Below are positions 1 to 8,684 of a stretch of 28,999 nt of DNA, one piece after another (within the stretch, counting starts at the first letter, position 1; the number at the start of each line of letters is the position of its first letter). The position numbers were made by a program, and so were the translations under genes. The DNA lies in assembly GCA_002319915.1 (NCBI GenBank), contig DCFQ01000012.1:1-28999 (forward strand), in the 5' to 3' direction. A model generated the notes under the pieces. That model ran no database searches, had not been told where the DNA came from, and saw only the letters and a program-made list of their open reading frames with translations. This stretch comes from Bacteroidales bacterium UBA1800 (GTDB lineage Bacteria; Bacteroidota; Bacteroidia; Bacteroidales; VadinHA17).

Positions 1-1526
1 AGCAGGAAGCATACAGGAAGCTTGGGTTCTCTGTATCCCAGACAATGGCGGTTGCGCAGAAACTCTATGAGGCAGGGAAGATAACATACATGAGGACCGA
101 TTCGACCAACCTTTCAAAGCTCGCACTGGCAAAATCAAGGGAAGTGATAGTATCGGAATTCGGGGAACAGTACTCCAAGACAAGGCAGTTCAAAACAAAA
201 TCAAAAGGGGCCCAGGAAGCACACGAAGCCATTAGGCCGGCATATCCTGATGTCAGCGCCGTTGCAGGGAATGCAAATGAAAAGAAGCTTTACGAGCTTA
301 TCTGGAAACGGACGATAGCATCGCAGATGGCTGATGCCGAGGTTGAAAAGACCACCATTTCGATCGGACTGAACAACAGCGCGGTCTCATTCACGGCAAC
401 CGGCGAGGTAATAAAGTTCGACGGGTTCCTGAAGCTGTACACCGAGTCGACCGATTCTGAGAACGGGGATGAGGAGAAAGAGATTCTGCCGCCGGTGAAT
501 AAGGGAATGCCGCTTTTTTACAGCACTGTTACTGCAACACAGAAATATACTGCACCTCCGCCGCGCTATACGGAGGCGAGCCTTGTGAAGAAGCTCGAGG
601 AGCTCGGGATCGGAAGGCCGTCAACTTATGCTCCAACGATATCGACCATTCAGAACAGGGGTTATGTGATGAGGGAGGACAGGTCGGGAGAGAAGAGGCA
701 GATCAAGGTGATCACGCTCGAAAAAGGTAAACTCACAGGCATATCGAAGCAGGAGGTGGCAGGAAAGGAGAAATCGAAGCTCTTTCCCCAGGATATCGGG
801 ATGATCGTCAACGATTTCCTCGTGGAGAACTTCCCTGAAATAGTGGATTTCAATTTTACAGCCGATGTCGAGGAGCAGTTCGACATGATTGCAGCGGGAA
901 AGATGGCCTGGACCGGGATGCTGGATAAGTTCTATTCCTCGTTCCATAAAACCGTGGAGGAGACGCTTGAAAAGAAAAACAGGATGACCGGTGTCAGGAT
1001 CCTTGGCAATCACCCCGAAACAGGAGAACCCGTGATAGTGAAGATGGGAAGGTTCGGCCCGGTTGCCCAGATCGGGGATGCAGGCAACGGAAGCAAACCA
1101 CGGTTCGCCGCACTTACCAGGAACCAGCTTATCGAGACCATCACCCTTCCAGAGGCGCTGGACCTTTTCAGGCTGCCCCGGACCCTGGGCGTGCACGATG
1201 GTGACGAAATGGTGGCAGGCATTGGAAAATTCGGGCCATATATCAGGTTCAGGAATAAATTCTACTCCCTTAAAAAGGGTGTTGACGACCCATATTCCGT
1301 AACACTTGAAAGAGGCATTGAAATAATAAATGAGAAGGCCGAAAGCGATCAGAAGAAGGTGATCCGGGATTTCGGCGACATCAGGCTCCTTAACGGAAGG
1401 TACGGGCCATACCTTGTCCAGGATAAGGTCAACTACAGGCTGCCCAAAGGTACGGATGCAGAAAAACTGACAAAGGAGGATTGCGCCGCGATAATTGAAA
1501 AAAGCAGGAAAACCAAGAAAAGCTAA
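1..1526 (+). CDS. topA: DNA topoisomerase I, C-terminal part (5' end outside window)
   Basis: Type IA topoisomerase, which relaxes negatively supercoiled DNA by nicking one strand through a tyrosyl-phosphate link. The reading frame is open from the first bases of the window, upstream of the ATG at 45, so the N-terminal Toprim domain lies off the left edge. The active-site tyrosine is in the ITYMRTDST motif at about 102-128. The gate-domain motif GIGRPSTYAPTI is at about 606-642. The C-terminus carries three glycine-rich repeats, each around a G(K/R)(F/Y)GP core, at about 1048, 1228 and 1396. These look like Toprim-type C-terminal repeats; there are no Cys4 zinc ribbons, as is usual in this phylum. 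The next gene starts 9 nt after the stop, so the two are probably co-transcribed. Identification is secure. Confidence 0.96.
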   Translation, partial: QEAYRKLGFSVSQTMAVAQKLYEAGKITYMRTDSTNLSKLALAKSREVIVSEFGEQYSKTRQFKTKSKGAQEAHEAIRPAYPDVSAVAGNANEKKLYELIWKRTIASQMADAEVEKTTISIGLNNSAVSFTATGEVIKFDGFLKLYTESTDSENGDEEKEILPPVNKGMPLFYSTVTATQKYTAPPPRYTEASLVKKLEELGIGRPSTYAPTISTIQNRGYVMREDRSGEKRQIKVITLEKGKLTGISKQEVAGKEKSKLFPQDIGMIVNDFLVENFPEIVDFNFTADVEEQFDMIAAGKMAWTGMLDKFYSSFHKTVEETLEKKNRMTGVRILGNHPETGEPVIVKMGRFGPVAQIGDAGNGSKPRFAALTRNQLIETITLPEALDLFRLPRTLGVHDGDEMVAGIGKFGPYIRFRNKFYSLKKGVDDPYSVTLERGIEIINEKAESDQKKVIRDFGDIRLLNGRYGPYLVQDKVNYRLPKGTDAEKLTKEDCAAIIEKSRKTKKS

Positions 1527-1535
1527 TAGCACCCC

Positions 1536-2705
1536 ATGTTTGACTTCAAAGATTACCTGAATCCGGTAAGCATTGAAAAACCTGATTTTGAAATTCTTAC
1601 AGGCAATGCAGGTTTTCCGCATAATATTTATATCCATACAGAAAATAACCCGGTAAAGGATATCAGCAGGTTCAAGGTTGCCCTTATCGGGGTGCCCGAC
1701 GGCAGGAATTCCCCCGGCAACGGTTCGGGAAAGGGGCCTGATGAGATCAGGCGGGCGCTGTACGGGCTGGCAAAGATTCCCGGAAAGGTCAGCATAGCTG
1801 ATCTCGGCAACATGAAACAGGGAGCGGCATTCAATGATACCCTTGCCGGGCTTACTGATATCCTGTGCCATTTGCTCAGGGAGAATATCCTCCCCGTGAT
1901 AATCGGCGGGAGCAGCGCCCTTGCCACCTCGATCGACAGGGCCCTGACGATCACCGGATCGAAGTACACCATGATAGCCGTTGATCCAAGGATCGATTAC
2001 AGCATCGAATCAGGGAAACCCGATTCCCTTACCTATCTCAACAGGATCGTTAACAATTCCAAAAGCAGCTTCAGCCAGTATATCAATATCGGTTACCAGA
2101 CCTATCTGAATGACCAACAGGTATTGAACAGATTTCTCAGGCGTGAATCGGAACTTGTGAGGATTGGAGATGTAAGGCAGGCAATATACCTGACCGAACC
2201 ATCATTCAGGGATTCGGAGGCAGCAATATTCGACATTTCGGCGGTAAGGCAGTCGGATGCCCCCGGTACAGCCATTCCCTCGCCAAACGGGTTTTATGGT
2301 GAGGAGATCTGCCTCCTCTCGAGATATGCAGGTATTTCGGACAAGCTTAAGGTCTTTGGCCTGTTTGAGGTGGACCCTGATCTCGACACCAGGTATCAGA
2401 CATCGGGGCTTGCAGCACAGATCCTCTGGTTCTTCCTCGAAGGATTCTCCCAAAAGCAGTATGAAACACCTGTCCTGAACACAGCAGGTTCCGGCAGGTT
2501 TATAAAATACCACGTCAGGATCACCGATATGGAGGATGACCTCATATTTATCAAAAGTACCTTTACCGAGCGCTGGTGGATAGAACTCACCGATGAAAAG
2601 GGAGAGAATGTTTATTTCGCCTGCGCATACGAAGATTATCTAAAGGCAAACAGGAATGAAGTGCCCGACAGATGGGTAAAAGCGTCCAACAGAATTAAAT
2701 CCTGA
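1536..2705 (+). CDS. Arginase/formimidoylglutamase-fold protein with degenerate metal site
   Basis: A 389-residue ureohydrolase-fold protein. The three metal-binding blocks can be aligned to the arginase family but are eroded. The GGxH block reads GGSS at 124-127 (His to Ser126). The DAHxD block reads DPRID at 150-154 (His to Arg152, both Asp kept). The DxD block reads FDIS at 232-235 (second Asp to Ser235). Three of six canonical ligands are lost, so binuclear Mn hydrolysis of arginine or formimidoylglutamate is unlikely. There is an extra C-terminal part from about residue 310 that I do not recognise. It lies 9 nt after topA and ahead of the porP-gldKLMN block. From memory, proteins annotated as formimidoylglutamase recur between topA and gldK in this phylum. 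A structural or regulatory role is only an inference. Confidence 0.8.
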   Translation: MFDFKDYLNPVSIEKPDFEILTGNAGFPHNIYIHTENNPVKDISRFKVALIGVPDGRNSPGNGSGKGPDEIRRALYGLAKIPGKVSIADLGNMKQGAAFNDTLAGLTDILCHLLRENILPVIIGGSSALATSIDRALTITGSKYTMIAVDPRIDYSIESGKPDSLTYLNRIVNNSKSSFSQYINIGYQTYLNDQQVLNRFLRRESELVRIGDVRQAIYLTEPSFRDSEAAIFDISAVRQSDAPGTAIPSPNGFYGEEICLLSRYAGISDKLKVFGLFEVDPDLDTRYQTSGLAAQILWFFLEGFSQKQYETPVLNTAGSGRFIKYHVRITDMEDDLIFIKSTFTERWWIELTDEKGENVYFACAYEDYLKANRNEVPDRWVKASNRIKS

Positions 2706-2853
2706 TATTTCAAATATTTTAACCAAAACTTCGTTAATTTAGCATAGGCATTCCGTCGTACAAGTCTGGCCATGAATGTTTATAAGTTTTAAACTTTAAC
2801 GCTGCTGCGTTTGTTTACAAGAGTGATTTTTGTTTACTTTACAGGTTCACATA
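2706..2853 (+). promoter_or_regulatory. Leader region upstream of porP
   Basis: AT-rich gap between the arginase-like gene and porP. TAATTTAG at 2735-2742 differs by one base from the phylum's -7 box TAnnTTTG and is the best promoter candidate; it would give a leader of about 105 nt. The 9-base word TTTGTTTAC occurs twice, at 2810-2818 and 2829-2837, exactly 19 bases apart, close upstream of the start. No convincing terminator follows the arginase-like gene, so read-through from topA remains possible. Confidence 0.3.
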
Positions 2854-3822
2854 ATGGGCTTATGCTACAATAGAGAAGTGAAAAGACTAAACCTCACATT
2901 CCTTTTTTTAGTACTTGTCATTTTACCCTGCTTTTCGCAGCAGGACCCTCTTACCAGCAATTACATGTTCAACACGCTCTCCTATAACCCGGGAGTTGCC
3001 GGAACGTCAAACATGATCTGTGCGACAGCCCTGAACAGGCAGCAATGGATTGGGTTCAAGGGTGCCCCGTCAACGATCCTTTTCAATGTAAGCGCCCCGG
3101 TGGCCCCGTTCAAGATAAACAGCGGAGTCGGCCTGGTTGTGGAGAGCGACAATATCGGCTTCGACAGGGACATCCGGATTTCGCTTACTTACTCGTACGT
3201 TGCCGATATCGCCAACGGCAAGCTCGGTATCGGATTCAATGCCGGAGTCTACAACATGACCATTGACCCCACATGGATAATCCCTTCTGGTGACGTTTTC
3301 ACACCTCCAAACGGAGATCCTTTCATCCCTGAGACAAAGGAGAGCGCCCTGACCTTTGATGCAGGTATCGGCGCCTTCTACAAGACCGATAAGTATTATG
3401 CAGGACTATCAATATCGCATATCCATCAGCCTAAAATAAAATTCTCAAAGGGTGTTACCTATCTTGCCCGCCACTACTACCTCACCGCGGGATACACACT
3501 GCAGCTTCCTAATCCCTCGCTCGAGTTGCTGCCGTCGATGTTTGCCGTGAGTGATGGAAAAACTTTTCAATTTTCTGCGACTTCTTTGATCAGATACAAT
3601 AAAAAGGTATGGGGTGGCGTTTCATACAGACCCGGTGATGCACTGACCGGAATTGCAGGAGTAGAACTGTTTAACGGGATAAGGATCGGATACGCTTACG
3701 ACTTCCCTGTCTCGGAAATCAGGAAAAGTACCAGCGGGTCACATGAGTTCATGGTTAATTACTGTTTTAATTTGAGCACCGGCAAAAGCCCGATGAGATA
3801 TAAGAGCATACGGTTTTTATGA
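2854..3822 (+). CDS. porP: PorP/SprF-family type IX secretion outer-membrane protein
   Basis: Predicted outer-membrane beta-barrel of the PorP/SprF family, required for type IX secretion and, in gliders, for export of the SprB-type adhesin. The N-terminus has a signal peptide (hydrophobic run LTFLFLVLVILPCF, then SQ). The start of the mature part, DPLTSNYMFNTLSYNPGVAG, is the family hallmark (Q-x-P-x-x-x-x-Y-x-x-N-x-x-x-x-NPAYAG). The rest is alternating aromatic and small-residue beta-strand sequence. The frame is open from a TTG at 2830. I chose the ATG at 2854, but the GTG at 2878 would give the most typical signal peptide (KRLNLTFLF...) and is a real alternative. It heads the porP-gldKLMN order seen as porPKLMN in Porphyromonas gingivalis. 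Confidence 0.9.
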   Translation: MGLCYNREVKRLNLTFLFLVLVILPCFSQQDPLTSNYMFNTLSYNPGVAGTSNMICATALNRQQWIGFKGAPSTILFNVSAPVAPFKINSGVGLVVESDNIGFDRDIRISLTYSYVADIANGKLGIGFNAGVYNMTIDPTWIIPSGDVFTPPNGDPFIPETKESALTFDAGIGAFYKTDKYYAGLSISHIHQPKIKFSKGVTYLARHYYLTAGYTLQLPNPSLELLPSMFAVSDGKTFQFSATSLIRYNKKVWGGVSYRPGDALTGIAGVELFNGIRIGYAYDFPVSEIRKSTSGSHEFMVNYCFNLSTGKSPMRYKSIRFL

Positions 3823-3871
3823 ACACCAAAAAGAGATATAATTTACTTGCAATACAAAATCCTAGAACATT

Positions 3872-5218
3872 ATGAAAAAGGTATTCCTTTCATTTCCAAT
3901 AGTTTTGTTGCTATTGAGCGGGTGTCGTTCATCAAATAACGGTGAACTCACCGGTGTACAGGGAAGAAAGAATTTCTTTGAACCTGAACCTTTGGAAATG
4001 GCATTCATACCTGCCGGGAGCTTTACAATGGGCCCGAGTGACCAGGATGCTGTCTTCGCCATGAACAGCATCTCAAAAACCGTGACCGTTGAAGCATTCT
4101 GGATGGACCAGACGGAGATCACGAACAATAAATACAGGCAGTTCGTGGCCTATGTGCGCGACTCCATCCTCAGGACCAAACTCGGTCAGGCAGATATACC
4201 GGATCGCGATTATTTCATGAAAGATAAGGAAGGGAATGTGATCGAGCCAAATGTTATCAACTGGAGCGAAAGGATCGATCCAAGGGAAGAAACCACCGCA
4301 GGGGTCATCGAGGAGATGTACTACCCGCCCGAAGAAAGGTTCAACGGGAAAAAGCAGGTTGATATAAGGAAGCTGAACTTTACCTATTTCTGGGTCGATT
4401 ACCAGCAGGCCGCAAAAGCAAAATATGTGTATGACTACGCAAACAATACCGGGAAGTACGTTGGCCAGGTGACCAACCGTGAAGGAGTCCGCACAGATGT
4501 AAAGGACCGTTCCTCATTCATAAGGCACGACACCATCAATATTTATCCCGATACACTGTGCTGGATCAGGGACTTCACCTATTCGTTCAATGATCCGCAG
4601 GCTGACCTCTATTTCTGGCATCCTTCATTCGACAACTACCCGGTCGTCGGAGTATCTTGGCTCCAGGCAACCGCATTCAGCAGATGGAGGACAGATTATA
4701 TGAACTCGGCACTAAGGAAAGACGGTGTCGCCGATGTGCAGGCCTACAGGCTGCCGCTTGAAACAGAATGGGAATATGCTGCCAGGGGTGGACTCGACCT
4801 TTCGATGTACCCTTGGGGCGGCCCGTATACCAGGAACTACAAAGGCTGCTTCCTGGCCAACTTCAAGCCATTACGCGGCAACTACATTGATGACGGAAAC
4901 GTATATACCGGGAAGGTGGGATCATACGAACCCAACGAGTTCGGGCTGTTCGACATGTCGGGAAACGTGGCAGAGTGGACTTGCTGCGCATACCATCCGT
5001 CAGCTTACATTTTCCAGCACGATCTTAACCCCAATTACGAATACAATGCAAGGCCTCAGGATCCTCCGGTCATGAAAAGAAAAGTGATCAGGGGCGGTTC
5101 ATGGAAGGATATCGCATATTTCCTCGAGACAAGCACCAGGGACTATGAGTACCAGGACTCGACCAAATCATATATTGGATTCCGCAATGTGCGGTCCTAT
5201 ATCGGCGTAAATCAATAA
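3872..5218 (+). CDS. gldK: Type IX secretion lipoprotein GldK/PorK
   Basis: Outer-membrane lipoprotein that, with GldN, forms the periplasmic ring of the type IX secretion system. The 448-residue protein has a lipoprotein signal peptide with lipobox LLSGC, the lipidated residue being Cys18. The rest is an FGE/SUMF1-type fold: FIPAGSFTMGP near residue 50, then RLPLETEWEYAARGG, FDMSGNVAEWT and RGGSW...IGFRNV at the C-terminus. The pair of catalytic cysteines of true formylglycine-generating enzymes, which precede the final GFR, is absent. This is expected for GldK, which uses the fold structurally. Length matches the family (about 450-490). It is preceded by porP (49 nt gap) and followed by gldL (35 nt gap). 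Confidence 0.96.
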   Translation: MKKVFLSFPIVLLLLSGCRSSNNGELTGVQGRKNFFEPEPLEMAFIPAGSFTMGPSDQDAVFAMNSISKTVTVEAFWMDQTEITNNKYRQFVAYVRDSILRTKLGQADIPDRDYFMKDKEGNVIEPNVINWSERIDPREETTAGVIEEMYYPPEERFNGKKQVDIRKLNFTYFWVDYQQAAKAKYVYDYANNTGKYVGQVTNREGVRTDVKDRSSFIRHDTINIYPDTLCWIRDFTYSFNDPQADLYFWHPSFDNYPVVGVSWLQATAFSRWRTDYMNSALRKDGVADVQAYRLPLETEWEYAARGGLDLSMYPWGGPYTRNYKGCFLANFKPLRGNYIDDGNVYTGKVGSYEPNEFGLFDMSGNVAEWTCCAYHPSAYIFQHDLNPNYEYNARPQDPPVMKRKVIRGGSWKDIAYFLETSTRDYEYQDSTKSYIGFRNVRSYIGVNQ

Positions 5219-5253
5219 AATAAATTGAAATAACCCAAATAAATATCAGGTAT

Positions 5254-6129
5254 ATGAATTTAGCAGAAATAGTACAGACCAGCGGATGGAAAAACTTTAT
5301 GGCCAAGCTGTACGGCTGGGGAGCCTCTGTGGTGATCATCGGTGCTCTTTTCAAGATCCAGCACTGGCACGGAGCAGGCACCATGCTTACCGTAGGGCTT
5401 TTCACTGAAGCTATCATTTTCTTCTTTTCAGCATTCGAACCGCTCCATGAAGACGTCGACTGGACTCTGGTTTACCCTGAGCTTTCCGGGATGACCGATG
5501 AGGAACCGGGTGCAATCGGGTCACGCGACCCCGGTTATGCTAAAGGTTTAGCAGGTGGCGGAGCCGGAGGCGGTTCCCTGGCACTTTCAAAATTCGATGA
5601 GATGCTGGAAAAGGCTGATATTACGCCCGAACTGTTCCAGAAACTTGGGGTGGGGATGAAGAAACTTGGCGAAGCCACTTCAAATATAAGCGCAATGGGA
5701 GACGTCACAGCGGCATCCAATAAATACATGAACACCGTTAATTCAGCAAACGACTCCCTAAGCAGATTGTCGGACACTTACCAGAATACTGCAAAGGTAC
5801 TCGGTGATACAAATGCCAATTACAGCAAGGTGGCAGAGACCTTCTCGGTAATAGAGAACGGAGGAAGATCGTATCAGCAGCAGCTGGAATCTCTTAACAA
5901 AAACCTTTCAGCCCTTAACGCAGTATATGAACTTCAGCGCAAAGACGCTGACCAGCATGTCAGGGAGTCAGACCAGCTTTACAAGGGGATCCAGTCAATG
6001 ATGAAAGAGCTTACTGATTCAGCCGGCGACACAAAGAAATATCGTGAGCAGATCTCAAAATTGAACGATAACCTCGCAGCCTTAAATAATGTTTACGGGA
6101 ATATGCTTGCTGCAATGAATGTAAAATAA
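5254..6129 (+). CDS. gldL: Type IX secretion/gliding motor protein GldL
   Basis: Inner-membrane stator-like subunit that with GldM converts proton-motive force into motion for type IX secretion and gliding. Two N-terminal transmembrane helices are visible (about residues 21-35 and 42-58). They carry the family motif GALFKIQHWHGAG at 30-42 and a membrane-embedded glutamate, Glu52 (TEAIIFF). Lys34, His37 and Glu52 align with residues reported as important in the Flavobacterium johnsoniae protein (K27, H30, E49), allowing a 4-residue shorter loop. A Gly/Ala-rich linker follows at about 98-108. The remaining 180 residues are a cytoplasmic helical, probably coiled-coil region ending in a repeated pattern (LNKNLSALNAVY, LNDNLAALNNVY). 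It sits between gldK and gldM with 35-nt gaps. Confidence 0.96.
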   Translation: MNLAEIVQTSGWKNFMAKLYGWGASVVIIGALFKIQHWHGAGTMLTVGLFTEAIIFFFSAFEPLHEDVDWTLVYPELSGMTDEEPGAIGSRDPGYAKGLAGGGAGGGSLALSKFDEMLEKADITPELFQKLGVGMKKLGEATSNISAMGDVTAASNKYMNTVNSANDSLSRLSDTYQNTAKVLGDTNANYSKVAETFSVIENGGRSYQQQLESLNKNLSALNAVYELQRKDADQHVRESDQLYKGIQSMMKELTDSAGDTKKYREQISKLNDNLAALNNVYGNMLAAMNVK

Positions 6130-6164
6130 AGTGACACATTTTCTTAAACTAAACTAACTGAAAA

Positions 6165-7766
6165 ATGGCTCACGAGAGGCTATCACCACGGCAAAGGATG
6201 ATCGGTATGATGTACCTGATCCTCACTGCCATGCTCGCACTTAACGTATCGAAGGAAGCCGTGGAGGCATTTAAGAAGGTGGACAAAAGCCTTACGACAA
6301 CACTGGCAAACTATATTAAGAAAAACAACCTGATTTACAGCGAATTTGACAGGGCTGCCGCTGAATTTCCTGCCAAGGCAACAAAATACAAAACAGCCGC
6401 TTACGAGGTTAAGACCCGCGCGGATGAGGTCTATGATTATATCCAGGACCTTAAGATCCAGATAATCACTGAAGCCGAAGGCAAGGACACGAAAGCTGTA
6501 CAGGGCAGCGAAATCAATATCGACGAAGTTAAAAAACGAATTGACGAAACCAATATCCCCTCACAGATCCTGATCGGGGCCAATGAGAACGGGAAGGCAA
6601 CGACCCTGAAAACCCTTATCAACGATTACAGGGAATTCCTTTTAAACACACTCGACGGGAAGAACCCGACTGCTGATGAAGCGATCCGAAAAAGCCTTAA
6701 TACCGACGACGGGCGCGACCCGGACGGACAACCATCAAAATGGGAGAACGTTACGTTCCAGACCCTTCCGCTTGTTGCCGTGATCACCATTCTTTCAAAG
6801 ATGCAGGTCGACGTCAGAAACAGCGAGACCGAAGTCCTTAACTATCTCTATGGACAGATAGATGCTCAGGCATTCAAGCTGAACAAGCTTATCCCCATCG
6901 TCAACGCCAACTCCAATTACGTCACTTTAGGAAGTGATTATGAGGCAGCCGTCTTCATCTCGGCAGCAGATACCACCCAGTTTGCCACAGTGACTGTCAA
7001 TGGTGTCAGCCTTCCGATTGACGACCAGGGAAGAGGGATTTACAAGGTCCGCGCTACATCAACCGGAACGAAGACCTGGGGAGGTGTGATCTCGATGAAG
7101 GGTCCCGACGGAAATACCAAGAATTATTCTTTCAATTCAACCTATACTGTAGGCGAACAAAATGTCGTGATCTCCGCTACCGCCATGAACGTCATGTACA
7201 GGGGGATCAAGAACCCGATAGACGTATCTGTCCCGGGTGTGAATCCCGACAAGATAAACATGAAAGTCGTCAACGGCACTTTCACGCGTGAGAAGATCAA
7301 GAACTCTAAAGGAGAGTTTTTCAAGGGCAATTGGGCCGTGGTTCCGAATACCAATGCCCAGGCCGTCCAGATCATTGTTTCGACTTCGGATGGAAACGGC
7401 AAGGGTACCTCATACCAACCCTATGATTTCAGGGTGAAACCTGTGCCGCCACCTGTCGCAGTATTTGCAGGCAAGAACACGGGAAGCATCCCGAAGAACA
7501 CAGCAGCAGCGCAGACAGGAGTGTTTGCAACACAGCCCGACTTCGATTTCGACCTCTTCTACAAGGTGACCGGCTTTACGGTGCTGTACACCGACAACAG
7601 GGGTGACTTTGAAGAGCCAAGCACCAGCGGGTCGCTCACTGAGAAGCAGAAAACCCTTATAGCCAAGCTCCAGCGTGGAAGGAACCTGTTCATCAAGGAC
7701 ATCAAGGCACTATCGCCTGATGGCAGGACCCTGGAACTGAACCCCATAATTTTGAAGATTGAATAG
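6165..7766 (+). CDS. gldM: Type IX secretion/gliding motor protein GldM
   Basis: Trans-envelope shaft of the type IX secretion motor: one N-terminal transmembrane helix packs against GldL, and a long dimeric periplasmic part reaches the GldK/GldN ring. The 533-residue protein opens with LSPRQRMIGMMYLILTAMLA. The conserved Arg9 before the helix, which is at the same position in Flavobacterium johnsoniae GldM, is present. The helix spans about 12-28 and is followed by NVSKEAVEAF, a family signature. A helical D1-like domain follows to about residue 215, then beta-rich D2-D4-like domains; a proline-rich joint VKPVPPPVAVFAGK lies near residue 425-440. Length fits the family (about 515-530). gldN follows after 19 nt. 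Confidence 0.97.
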   Translation: MAHERLSPRQRMIGMMYLILTAMLALNVSKEAVEAFKKVDKSLTTTLANYIKKNNLIYSEFDRAAAEFPAKATKYKTAAYEVKTRADEVYDYIQDLKIQIITEAEGKDTKAVQGSEINIDEVKKRIDETNIPSQILIGANENGKATTLKTLINDYREFLLNTLDGKNPTADEAIRKSLNTDDGRDPDGQPSKWENVTFQTLPLVAVITILSKMQVDVRNSETEVLNYLYGQIDAQAFKLNKLIPIVNANSNYVTLGSDYEAAVFISAADTTQFATVTVNGVSLPIDDQGRGIYKVRATSTGTKTWGGVISMKGPDGNTKNYSFNSTYTVGEQNVVISATAMNVMYRGIKNPIDVSVPGVNPDKINMKVVNGTFTREKIKNSKGEFFKGNWAVVPNTNAQAVQIIVSTSDGNGKGTSYQPYDFRVKPVPPPVAVFAGKNTGSIPKNTAAAQTGVFATQPDFDFDLFYKVTGFTVLYTDNRGDFEEPSTSGSLTEKQKTLIAKLQRGRNLFIKDIKALSPDGRTLELNPIILKIE

Positions 7767-7785
7767 TAAAATAAACTGTACGACA

Positions 7786-8610
7786 ATGAATAAGAAGCTC
7801 TTTTTTGGAATTATCGCACTGGCAGCCGGCTCTCTGGCAAGCGCCCAGTCGTTCGGCGATATTTACCAAAAATCAATATTCGACAACAGGAAGATCACCT
7901 ATCCTTACCTGAGGGAAGCAGATGTTGTCTTTTCAAAGAAGATATGGAGGCTCATAGACCTGAGGGAAAAGATCAACCAGCCTTTGTATTACCCGACACA
8001 GCCGACCCAGGACGGAAGGAAAAGCCTTATCACGATCCTTCTTGAAGAAATCCGCGCAGGCAAGTTGGCAGCCTATTCCCCAATGGATTCGAATCTACCA
8101 ACTACCTACGACGAGATCCAGACCCAGATGGGCGCAGGTACCAAGCTGGAGCATATCCAGATCAATGCCCAGGGCGATACCAAGGACTCAACCATTGTCG
8201 TATCGGCAAGACCGGAAGAAGTCAAACAGCTCCTGGTTTACGAGGAGTGGTATTTCGACAAGAAGCTTTCGAAGCTCGATGTCAGGATCATCGGAATTGA
8301 ACCTTACTGGCTCGGTTACGACCAGCAGGCAGGCCGCGCCCTCAGAAAAGGACTTTTCTGGGTGAAATATGATGACGTACGCGATGTGCTTGCCAAAAAC
8401 GAGGTATTTGCCGGGAACAACGATGCACAGAGGATATCATTCGACGACCTGTTCATGCAGAGAAGGTTCGGAAGCGTCGTCTTCGGTGAGTCAAATGTCT
8501 ACGACGACCGCAGGATAGCTGACTATACCGTCGGTAAGTTCACACTTTTCGAGGCAGAACGGATCAAGACAGAGCTGTTCAATATAGAGCACGATCTCTG
8601 GGAATATTAA
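7786..8610 (+). CDS. gldN: Type IX secretion periplasmic ring protein GldN/PorN
   Basis: Periplasmic partner of GldK; the two form the large ring at the outer membrane that the GldM shaft contacts. The ATG at 7786 gives a 274-residue precursor with signal peptide MNKKLFFGIIALAAGSLASA, cleaved before QSFGD. An in-frame TTG upstream at 7759 would spoil this signal and overlap gldM, so I rejected it. Family features include the early SIFDNRKITYPYLREADV segment, the ..KKIWRLIDLREKINQPLYYP block and the RIIGIEPYW motif in the middle. It is the last gene of the cluster and is followed at once by a strong terminator. Confidence 0.95.
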   Translation: MNKKLFFGIIALAAGSLASAQSFGDIYQKSIFDNRKITYPYLREADVVFSKKIWRLIDLREKINQPLYYPTQPTQDGRKSLITILLEEIRAGKLAAYSPMDSNLPTTYDEIQTQMGAGTKLEHIQINAQGDTKDSTIVVSARPEEVKQLLVYEEWYFDKKLSKLDVRIIGIEPYWLGYDQQAGRALRKGLFWVKYDDVRDVLAKNEVFAGNNDAQRISFDDLFMQRRFGSVVFGESNVYDDRRIADYTVGKFTLFEAERIKTELFNIEHDLWEY

Positions 8611-8630
8611 TATTCCCTGGTAAGAAGGAG

Positions 8631-8684
8631 CTGCATTGAAAGCGCTACCTCCGGTCAGGAGGCACTTTTGATGCAGTTTTTTTA
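8631..8684 (+). terminator. Intrinsic terminator of the gldKLMN operon
   Basis: Long hairpin starting 20 nt after the gldN stop. The outer arms CTGCAT (8631-8636) and ATGCAG (8671-8676) and the inner arms CCTCC and GGAGG pair around a GGTCA loop. Most intervening bases also pair (two G-T wobbles, one mismatch, one small bulge). It is followed by a run of seven T at 8677-8683. The T run is only on the plus strand, so it serves gldN; its end overlaps the last bases of the convergent gene. Confidence 0.85.

Noticed and set aside
621..1871. Long minus-strand open frame (416 codons) across topA and the arginase-like gene
   Set aside because: It is antisense to two well-identified genes and has no recognisable domain; its openness follows from the codon use of the real genes.
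2706..2722. Small AT palindrome after the arginase-like gene as a terminator
   Set aside because: GATATTTCAAATATT has almost no loop, no G-C pairs in the core and no T run, so it is unlikely to stop transcription.
5068..5210. GldK as an active formylglycine-generating enzyme
   Set aside because: The C-terminal segment keeps RGGSW and IGFR but lacks the catalytic cysteines; genomic context fixes it as GldK.
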